Shown one piece after another: positions 1 through 7,800 of a stretch of DNA of 64,000 nt (positions are counted from its first letter, which is position 1; each line of letters opens with the position of its first letter). Source of the DNA: Promethearchaeati archaeon (GTDB taxonomy: Archaea; Asgardarchaeota; Heimdallarchaeia; Heimdallarchaeales; Heimdallarchaeaceae); NCBI GenBank assembly GCA_013166775.1, contig JABLTJ010000002.1:1-64000 (forward strand), in the 5' to 3' direction. A model generated the notes under the pieces. The model had not been told where the DNA came from and did not search any database. It worked only from the letters and a program-made list of their open reading frames with translations. Made by a program: the position numbers and the translations under genes.

Positions 1-1
1 T

Positions 2-853
2 GTCTCTGATGGACCTGCAGATCCTACATGGAAACCTACACTAGAATTTGGTGCTAGAGGAATTGTAACTATGAGAATTGAGCTGATATCTGCTGATTCT
101 GATGTTCATTCAGGTAATTTTGGAGGTATTCAACCTAATCCTGTTTGGGATCTTGTGTCTATTCTAAAAACCATGCGAGACGATAAAGGAAAATGCTTGA
201 TTGAAGGTTTCTATGAAGATGTTTTTACTCCAAGTGAAAAAGCAATAGAAGCTGCAAATGATTTAGCTAGAGATCCAGAAGATTACAAAAAACAATTAGG
301 AATTACCTATTTTGGAGGAGAACTAGATAAACCTCTCGAACATAGAAAAATGTTTAGACCCACATTCAATATCAGAGGATTCAAATCAGGTAGTATTCGA
401 GAAAATGCGCGTACAATTATTCCTAGAGAAGCTGTTGTGGAAATAGATGCTAGATTAGTTCCAAATCAAAAACCAGAGAAGATTAAGCAATTAATTCTAA
501 ATCATCTAGAAAGACTAAAACAGAAATCAGAAAGAATGAAAAATATTATTGAAAAATGTATAATCACTTCTGAAACTTCATTTTATCCTCTCTTTACTCC
601 CTTTGAATTTCCGTGGACAGAAATCATTGAAGATTCAATAAAGGAAGGATATGGAGAACAACCATTGAAAATACCTTTAGCTGGCGGTAGTTTACCTCTT
701 CAACCATTATATGAAGTAACACAGAAACCTATTTACATAATTCCCTATGCTCAACCTGATGAGAATAACCATGCCCCCAATGAGAATATGATGGTTGAAT
801 GGTTTGAAAATGGAATCAAAACCTGCATTAATTTATTGGATAAACTTGTGTAA
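2..853 (+). CDS. M20 family metallopeptidase, C-terminal part (5' truncated)
   Basis: The reading frame is open from base 2, so the gene begins before the window; a Met at 71 is internal. The visible part starts with an S-D-G-P stretch and a G-x-R-G motif, then D-V-H-S-G-N-F-G-G, which marks entry into the dimerisation (lid) domain of M20 amidohydrolases, and ends with a G-G-S-L-P-L loop and an N-N-H-A-P-N-E segment that supplies the last metal ligand region. The family hydrolyses peptide or acyl-amino acid bonds with two metal ions in the cytoplasm. The pattern is closest to dipeptidase (CNDP/DapE-like) members. The substrate cannot be read from the sequence. Confidence 0.85.
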   Translation, partial: VSDGPADPTWKPTLEFGARGIVTMRIELISADSDVHSGNFGGIQPNPVWDLVSILKTMRDDKGKCLIEGFYEDVFTPSEKAIEAANDLARDPEDYKKQLGITYFGGELDKPLEHRKMFRPTFNIRGFKSGSIRENARTIIPREAVVEIDARLVPNQKPEKIKQLILNHLERLKQKSERMKNIIEKCIITSETSFYPLFTPFEFPWTEIIEDSIKEGYGEQPLKIPLAGGSLPLQPLYEVTQKPIYIIPYAQPDENNHAPNENMMVEWFENGIKTCINLLDKLV

Positions 854-988
854 AATCATCTTGGATTTGAAAGCAGAAACATATTTATCAGTAAAGGTTC
901 ATTTACTATACCTAAGCGTAATCCTAGTAAGAGAGTTCTTTTTATTTTTAGTTTTCTTTACCTAGGTGTTTGTTCATATATCTTTTAT

Positions 989-1474
989 TTGTTGTTAAGG
1001 TTCTTAGATCCATCAACCACAGAGCCAAGAAACGTATTTTTAGGTTTATTTCTTTATCCTGTGTGTGCAATTTTTGCTTTTTTTTTTATTCTTTTATCGT
1101 ATATGACAGGCTGGAGGTTAACAGTTTACGGATTGATACGACAACCAGAAGCAAAAGATGGTCCAATTGAAGATTCATTGGAAAAATCATCAATTTTGAG
1201 AAAGCAGAGTATTGATACAATAATTTGCTATAGTTGTAGAGATGTCTTCATAGAAAAAGAAAATGTATGCGATAAATGTGGTGCACCAAAACCAAATTGC
1301 ATCGTGTGTGGATTAGATTTATCACCTGAAACTGATCCTTCTGAAAAGGTAATAATTCTTCCCTGTTGTTCGGTTTATGTACATACTGAACACATCCTTG
1401 AATGGCTAGAAATCAAAGAACTATGCCCGAACTGTAAACAAAAGATTACAAAAGAAGATCTTTTGTCTATCTAA
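989..1474 (+). CDS. Small membrane protein with zinc ribbon and RING-like finger
   Basis: The product has a hydrophobic hairpin (residues about 17-50) and then two metal modules: a four-Cys ribbon (C80, C83, C94, C97) and a RING-like set C104, C107, C126, C127, H132, H135, C146, C149 with W139-L140 where RING fingers carry W-L. This would place a cytosolic treble-clef domain on the membrane, as in E3 ubiquitin ligases; ligase activity is inference. The H-x2-H-x10-C-x2-C half matches the protein at 44645-46018 exactly in spacing. TTG at 989 is the first accepted start, but the same frame is open back to 854 and codes for another hydrophobic stretch (about 935-988), so the true start may lie upstream at an unusual codon. 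Confidence 0.65.
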   Translation: MLLRFLDPSTTEPRNVFLGLFLYPVCAIFAFFFILLSYMTGWRLTVYGLIRQPEAKDGPIEDSLEKSSILRKQSIDTIICYSCRDVFIEKENVCDKCGAPKPNCIVCGLDLSPETDPSEKVIILPCCSVYVHTEHILEWLEIKELCPNCKQKITKEDLLSI

Positions 1475-1533
1475 TAATCTCACCAGTTTTGTTTCAAATT
1501 TATAAAACAAGAATTGTCAAGTAAGGCTTTATC

Positions 1534-1541
1534 TTTAAATA
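1534..1541 (+). promoter_or_regulatory. TATA box of the DUF3795-type gene
   Basis: TTTAAATA is centred about 28 bases before the ATG at 1566, which fits a leaderless archaeal transcript and favours that ATG over the TTG at 1542. Confidence 0.5.
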
Positions 1542-1565
1542 TTGAAAAAACCTCTTGTTTTTGAT

Positions 1566-2570
1566 ATGTCAATTAAGATAAGTAAATGTGGAAACATTTG
1601 TGCTATATGTCCATTGTACAAAGAGAATTTACTTACATTAGAAGACAGAAAATACACTGCTGAAGGTTGTGGTAAATATATCAACTGGAATCCTACTCCT
1701 GATAAATTGAAACAATGCTGGGGTTGTCAATCAGAGGAAGGTTTTATCTATATTCCAAAATGTCCTATGAGACAATGTGCTATGTATAATTCGGTAGAAA
1801 ATTGCGCTTATTGTTCTGAATTTCCTTGTGAAGATTCTCCGAAACTGAGCAGAGAGATGGTTGAAAATAGACTTGAAGAGAAAATACCAGAAGAGGATTA
1901 CAAATCATTCGTCAGACCCTGGGAAAGTACTATTCATTTAATTAAAATCAGAGAAAAATTATCAGATGACCAGATTGTTCAGAAAAAACCTTATTCAATT
2001 GATCTTAATATAGTAGATTTTCCAAAAGAAACAAGTCTAACGAAAGATAAGAAAGAGGCGTATAAAGCAATTCATAATTTAATAGAAACAATAGAACCTT
2101 TGAAGGATTTAACATATGCAAGAGCTCATCTTATGAAGGAGTACAGAAAATATTTCATAAAACTTCTCTGGGTATTTGGATTATTTGGAGATCTAAAGAA
2201 AGACGAAGGAGGCGCTAGTTTAGTTCTAGGTCACAAAGAATATTTCCAAGAGATGAAAAAAGGAGCTAGATATTATAGTAATTGGACACATCTAAAAGGG
2301 AAGATGTTTCCCATTCTTGAAAAGAAAGGTGTAAAAGTTGAACTTATTCCTGAAACTAAAATTGAAAAGGTCTTAACTCCCACAAAGAGTTTGAAAAAGA
2401 GTGGTGGATGGACTCTTAGAATGTCTTTTGGTAAAGAGATGAGAGAAATTGAAGGTCTAAAATCCTTACAAAGATATGTTTCACTTCTAAATGAAAATAA
2501 GGGTAAAGCTGCTTACAAATCTTTCAATAAGGCAGATATGCGAATATTAACTGAAAAAAAATCTTGGTGA
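1566..2570 (+). CDS. DUF3795-type cysteine-rich protein
   Basis: The first 80 residues carry the cysteine pattern of DUF3795 proteins: C-G-N-I-C-A-I-C-P, then C-W-G-C, C-P-M-R-Q-C and a final C-A-Y-C-S-E-F-P-C. The family is widespread in anaerobic archaea and bacteria and is thought to bind metal; no reaction is established. The remaining 240 residues form a mostly helical, Lys-rich domain that I do not recognise. An in-frame TTG lies 24 bases earlier, but the TATA box position supports the ATG. The gene precedes the acetyltransferase at 2576 by five bases, so the two are probably co-transcribed. Confidence 0.7.
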   Translation: MSIKISKCGNICAICPLYKENLLTLEDRKYTAEGCGKYINWNPTPDKLKQCWGCQSEEGFIYIPKCPMRQCAMYNSVENCAYCSEFPCEDSPKLSREMVENRLEEKIPEEDYKSFVRPWESTIHLIKIREKLSDDQIVQKKPYSIDLNIVDFPKETSLTKDKKEAYKAIHNLIETIEPLKDLTYARAHLMKEYRKYFIKLLWVFGLFGDLKKDEGGASLVLGHKEYFQEMKKGARYYSNWTHLKGKMFPILEKKGVKVELIPETKIEKVLTPTKSLKKSGGWTLRMSFGKEMREIEGLKSLQRYVSLLNENKGKAAYKSFNKADMRILTEKKSW

Positions 2571-2575
2571 AGTGA

Positions 2576-3088
2576 ATGAATAAAAATGAAGCAGATGTTA
2601 AGATTGTAAAAGCTTCATTGGATGATACAGAAGAACTAACAAAAATAAGCAAGCTTTCATTTGATGATGATACTCGAAAACACAATTTAGGAGAAACAGG
2701 AGGTCCACCTGGATATGATTCAGTAGCAGCTCAAAGGAGATGGATTAAACTCACCTTTTATTATAAATTCATAGTTAACAATAAAATCATTGGTGGTATG
2801 TTTGTAGAGTCTGGTAAGAGATTCTATCAACGAAGTTCTAAAAATCATTTTTACTTTACACGAATTTTCATTCATCCTGATTACCAAAATCTAGGAATTG
2901 GAACAAAAGCTATGTTCTTCATTGAGAAAGAGTTTCCCTATGCTACAAAATGGACATTAGATACACCAAGATGGTCAAAAAGAAATCATTATTTCTATGA
3001 GAAACTAGGTTATGTTAAAGTTGGAGAAAAAAAGGAATTTGAAGATTTTATCCTTTATCTATATGAGAAAAATATTAAAAACAATTGA
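2576..3088 (+). CDS. GNAT family N-acetyltransferase
   Basis: This 170-residue single-domain protein has the acetyl-CoA pyrophosphate loop (I-H-P-D-Y-Q-N-L-G-I-G-T-K-A, Q-x-x-G-x-G type) near residue 100 and the late F-Y-E-K-L-G-Y motif of GNAT enzymes. It should transfer an acetyl group from acetyl-CoA to an amine; the acceptor is unknown. It follows the DUF3795-type gene closely and converges on the Fpg-like gene, leaving five bases between stop codons. Confidence 0.8.
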   Translation: MNKNEADVKIVKASLDDTEELTKISKLSFDDDTRKHNLGETGGPPGYDSVAAQRRWIKLTFYYKFIVNNKIIGGMFVESGKRFYQRSSKNHFYFTRIFIHPDYQNLGIGTKAMFFIEKEFPYATKWTLDTPRWSKRNHYFYEKLGYVKVGEKKEFEDFILYLYEKNIKNN

Positions 3089-3093
3089 TTTTA

Positions 3094-3918
3094 TTAAAGT
3101 TTCTGACAGTTAATACAAACATAATTATTTGATCCAGCAACACTTATTTTCACGATTAGAGTATCACAGTTTGAACAAGGTGAATTTTTGTTCTTTGGAC
3201 CAATTAGTCTCTCATATTTTCCATGAACTCCATAGAGATCCTTCCGTTCAGATCTTCCATTAAGTCGAATTGATTCACCTATGACCCATCTAATTGAATC
3301 AAATAGATTTTTTCTCTCTTGACTTGTTAAGCTAAATGCTTTGCGTTTTGGATGAATTTTAGCTCTATAGAAAGCATCATTTAGATAGTAATTCGCTACT
3401 CCAGATAAATTACCGTCATCCAACAATGCAGCCTTGATTATCTTCTTATGACCATCCAATAATGCATTAAAATCATCAAAAGTATATTCATGATCAATTG
3501 GAGATTTTCCAATTTTTCCTGGATACTTCATAGTTTCCAGTTCATTCTCCTTGGCTAGCTTCATCAAAAGAAATCCTGAACATTTCAAAGTGAAGAAAGA
3601 TCCGTCTGAAAAATCTAACTGCAAGTGGTATTTCTTTGGAAGAGTAGTCTGATTTTCATGATATAGAATATTAGCTCCCATCTCTGGAGCAATAGCTAAA
3701 ATCAGATTAGAATCTAGTTTAACAAAAATCCATTTTGCTTTTGCATAAGATGAAACAATTTTTGTGTTAATAATCCTATCAATGAATTCATCTGGAGTTA
3801 CGTTCATGAACATTATATTGGGATTGAAATTATCAAAATTAGCACTTGTTATTTTCTTTCCAGCAAGTTCTCTATCTATTTGCTTTGCTATTAGCAATGC
3901 TTCTGGTAATTCAACCAA
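3094..3918 (-). CDS. Fpg/Nei-family DNA glycosylase, variant N-terminus
   Basis: The fold is that of formamidopyrimidine-DNA glycosylase/endonuclease VIII: an M-x-E-L-P-E start, a central H2TH helix region (about residues 150-200) and a C-terminal zinc finger, C-x2-C-x16-C-x2-C. These enzymes excise oxidised bases and nick the abasic site. The catalytic N-terminal proline is replaced by Val (M-V-E-L-P-E-A). The TTG start is fixed by stop codons directly upstream and by a GGTG ribosome site, so this is not a misplaced start. A divergent clade of Fpg-like proteins lacking this Pro exists in other prokaryotes as I recall. Lyase activity should be lost or altered. Confidence 0.8.
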   Translation of the reverse strand: MVELPEALLIAKQIDRELAGKKITSANFDNFNPNIMFMNVTPDEFIDRIINTKIVSSYAKAKWIFVKLDSNLILAIAPEMGANILYHENQTTLPKKYHLQLDFSDGSFFTLKCSGFLLMKLAKENELETMKYPGKIGKSPIDHEYTFDDFNALLDGHKKIIKAALLDDGNLSGVANYYLNDAFYRAKIHPKRKAFSLTSQERKNLFDSIRWVIGESIRLNGRSERKDLYGVHGKYERLIGPKNKNSPCSNCDTLIVKISVAGSNNYVCINCQKL

Positions 3919-3986
3919 TTATTACACCTTAAAAAACATAATTAAGGTTTTAATATAAAAATAAGAGCTACTCCTTAATGTTTTTT

Positions 3987-4772
3987 TTAATTTTCTACTA
4001 TTTTATGAATAATGCTAGATATTTCTATTCCACTATCAAGCTCAATAAATGATTTACTTAATTTAACACCTACTGATTCTAAGTAGTATTTCATTTTGTC
4101 ATCTAATTCTGATAAATCAGCTTTAGCTAGTTTTTCGAGAGTGTTGTAACCAATTGCGAAGTAATGTTTGACTGTTTTTCCTCTAATATATGGCATTCTA
4201 GTAAAATCAGCTTTATTTACTATATCAGAAATGAAAGCTTTGGGAATTCCCGTTTCCTTCTCCAAATTACTTCTCATATTTTCAGTGTAACCTTGATCTA
4301 GAATGTCAAGAGTAAATCTTATTCCGTTTTTTCTCAAAATTGCTATGTATTCTAAATGTTTCTTATCTTCCTTTTCTACAAGTTCTCTTAGATAGCTTTT
4401 TGTAGGATAGTACCAATTGAAAAGATATTTCAGAACCCTGATTATCTCTTCTAAAGAAAATTCGTTTTCTTTGACAAACAACTCGAATTTTTCTTTTGTA
4501 TCAACAGCAGAAACAAACTCGGATATACTTTTTATCTTCATAGTTTCTAGTTTTTTGTAAGTAATGTTTAGATTTTCTAAGTAGTTTTGATATCTCTGTT
4601 TTGGGTCACAACCTAGTAGCTTAGTTGTATAATTCTGCATCTCTAACATGTTCAAATTGTAATGATCTTTGACGAAATTATATTGTATAACAGCAAGAAT
4701 GTTTTCTATTAACGTTTCAAAATTTTTAGTTGGTTTTACTAATTTCTCTACTTCTTCCCATTTAATATCCAT
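3987..4772 (-). CDS. DUF4332-like helix-hairpin-helix protein
   Basis: The protein is 261 residues and almost entirely helical. The C-terminal half (about 175-245) resembles the DUF4332 helix-hairpin-helix tandem (for example I-R-G-K-T-V-K-H-Y-F-A-I-G-Y), a fold used to contact DNA or proteins. The N-terminal 150 residues are helical and unrecognised. It stands next to a DNA glycosylase on the same strand and diverges from the UvrA gene, so a DNA-related role is possible but is inference. Confidence 0.6.
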   Translation of the reverse strand: MDIKWEEVEKLVKPTKNFETLIENILAVIQYNFVKDHYNLNMLEMQNYTTKLLGCDPKQRYQNYLENLNITYKKLETMKIKSISEFVSAVDTKEKFELFVKENEFSLEEIIRVLKYLFNWYYPTKSYLRELVEKEDKKHLEYIAILRKNGIRFTLDILDQGYTENMRSNLEKETGIPKAFISDIVNKADFTRMPYIRGKTVKHYFAIGYNTLEKLAKADLSELDDKMKYYLESVGVKLSKSFIELDSGIEISSIIHKIVEN

Positions 4773-4840
4773 AAGAAAAAAATAGTAAAGCTCTATTTAA
4801 TATTGTTGTTTTTTTTCGATTTTTATTCTAGAGAGCACTT

Positions 4841-4851
4841 TTTTATAATGA
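4841..4851 (+). promoter_or_regulatory. Candidate TATA box of the tandem UvrA gene
   Basis: A TTTTTTATAAT element lies about 30 bases before the GTG at 4877, in the divergent spacer with the DUF4332-like gene. The spacing suits a leaderless or very short leader mRNA. Confidence 0.4.
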
Positions 4852-4876
4852 AAAATTCCTCATTAAACATAGGATT

Positions 4877-7800
4877 GTGTTGTTGGTGACCATCAAAATT
4901 ACTGGTGCTAAAGAGAACAATCTCAAAAGCGTAGATGTAGAGATTAAAGAAGGTTTAACTGTAGTAACAGGTATCTCGGGATCTGGTAAAAGTTCTCTTG
5001 TATATGATACCCTCTATCATGAAGCTAGAAGACGTTATATCGACACTTTTACACCAAGATCCTTTGGTAGATTACCTAAAGCTGATGTAGATAGTATAAC
5101 AAATCTCAATCCTGCGATTGCTGTAGATCAAAACGTTCTGAATCGTAATCCTCTTTCCACTCTTGCTACAGCTTCAGGTTTACATCCTTTTCTAAGAATA
5201 TTGTATGCAACACATGGTGAAAGGTATTGTCCTCAATGCCAAGAAAATTTGATTGTTTATTCTGAAGATGCAATCATTGATTTAATTAAGAACAAACTAA
5301 AAGAGAATATAATAGAGATTTATACTCCGATTACAAGATTCTCAATTGGTAGTCATGCAACTCTTCTGAACATGATAGCTGAAAGATTTGCAGCAGAATC
5401 TATAATTGTAAATGGAAAGAAATGGAATGGAGAAAAACTCAAACCTAATGAGAAACATTCGATTGAGATAAAGGCAGGTGAATTGACAAAGAATGCTAAA
5501 TCACAGCAAATTAGGAATGTTATTCAAGATGTATTTGAGTTAGGAGGGAATCTTATTGTTTTGAAAGATAAAAACAAAAGAGAAATACTTACTACTCGAC
5601 CAATTTGTACAAATTGTGATTACTGGTTTGGTGATTTGGAAACAAAATATTTCCATATGAAATGCGAGTATTGTGATGGAAAAGGTTGCAATGAATGTAA
5701 CAGTACAGGATTGTATCCAGAAGCATCGGCAGTGAGATGGGAAGGATTGAATCTTCCTGAATTACTCACATTATCAGTCGATGAAGCTTATTTGAAGTTC
5801 AAACAAGCATTCTTCCCAAGAACGACAAAGAGATTGGAGGAAGAAATTAATAAGCGATTAAATGCTCTTAGAAAGGTAGGTTTAGGTTATTTACAGTTAA
5901 ATAGAACTTCACCATCATTAAGTAGAGGAGAGAGTCAAAGAGTTAGATTGGGAATTATATTAACAAGTAGATTAGAAGATATGTTGTATATCTTAGATGA
6001 ACCAACGATAGGCCAACATCCACATGATGTTGTCAAATTCCTTCCTGCCTTTAGAGATTTAGCAGGTCCTGTTGTATTTGTTGAGCATGACAGAGTTGCC
6101 GCAGCAGTTGCAGACAATGCAATTGATATTGGTCCTGGTGCAGGAAAAGATGGAGGAAAGATAATCTTCAGTGGTTCAACTTCAGATTTGTGGAAAGAAG
6201 AGAGTGCCACCGGAAGATTCTTCAGTTTTAGAGAATTAGTTTTAATACCGGATTTACGTGAAAAACCTGAAAACTTCTTTGTAATAAATAACGCATTTTT
6301 ACATAATCTCAAAAATATAGATGTAAAAATCCCACTTGAAAGAATAACAGTTGTTACAGGAGTTTCAGGTTCAGGTAAAAGTACACTTGTCAAGCATATA
6401 CTGTATGAATCTCTGCGAAGAGAAGAAACTGTTGGTTGCAAAGAAATTGATGATTTAAAAATCAAGCCTATTTTAGTAGATCAAAGTCCCATTGGCAGGA
6501 ATCCTAGGTCAAATCCTGCTACCTACACTAAACTATCAGATATTATAAGAGATTTATTTGCAGAAGCTTCTGAATTTACCATCTCGCATTTCTCTTTTAA
6601 CAGGCCAGAAGGAAGGTGTGAAAAATGTGAGGGGATAGGAGCAGAAGAGGTCAAATTACCATATATTGCACCAATCTGGCTACCTTGCGAACAATGTCAT
6701 GGAAAGCGTTTCAAAGAAGAGGTATTAGAGGTTAAGGTTGATTTCAATGGTAGAAGTTTAAGTATAGGAGACGTTTATGAATTAAGTATAGAAGAAGCAA
6801 CTCCTTTGCTTTTAGAAAGTATATATCTATCAGATAGCAATCGCAATAAAGCTAAGACCATCCTACATGCTCTAATCGACATCGGTTTAGGTTATCTTCA
6901 TCTGGGACAAGCTTCACCAACCCTTTCCGGAGGAGAAGCACAGAGAGTAAAGTTAGCAAAATATCTAGGAAGGAAAGATCTATCAAAGAATCTCATTTTG
7001 CTTGATGAACCATCAACTGGTTTACATCCCAGTGACATTTCAGGATTATTAATTGTTTTAGATCGATTAGCCAGAGCAGGTGCAACTATTGTTATTGTTG
7101 AACACAACACAGATATCATAAGAGCTGCGGATTGGATCATTGATCTTGGTCCAGGAGCAGGTCCAAAAGGTGGAGAACTCATTTTTTCCGGTTCTGTTGA
7201 AGAATTGGTTAAGAACAAGAAATCACTAACAGCCGAAGCTCTGCGAGAAGAACAACATATTATCCCAGAGAAGCTAAAACAACCAGTAAAATCCTATAAA
7301 TCTGATACAATTTCTATAAAGGGTGCAAGAGCCAACAATCTGAAGAATGTTAGTCTAGATATTCCAAAAGGACAATTAACTGTTGTTACTGGTCTCTCAG
7401 GTTCTGGAAAATCAAGCTTGGTCACAGATGTTCTTGAAAGAGAAGCTCGTAGAAGATTTCTTGAGAGTTTATCTATTTATGAAAGACAAAGTACAAAGGA
7501 AGGTCCAGAAGCCCCAGTAGATTCTGTCACAGGGCTTGGAGTTACTGCAAACACTCGTGTAGGAGGAACATATTATTCTTGGAGAATTGATCCTAGGTAT
7601 AATGTAGGAAATGCGAGTGGCATCATCAAGTATCTACTAAACTTAGTCTCTTTCTTAGGAGAAAAACAATGTAATATCTGCGGGGAGCAAATGATTAGAG
7701 AAGAGTGTCGTTTATATTGTAAGAAATGCAATGAAGAGTTCATAATTACACCAGCTCACCTCTCTCCACTCAGTCTTCAATCTCATTGCACAAAATGCAA

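Noticed and set aside
970..1170. Open frame overlapping the membrane RING-like gene
   Set aside because: It runs in another frame through the coding helices, has no motif and loses to the frame with the zinc modules.
5935..6465. Antisense open frame inside the UvrA gene
   Set aside because: It mirrors the conserved ABC motifs of the UvrA frame; such mirrors are common and carry no independent signal.
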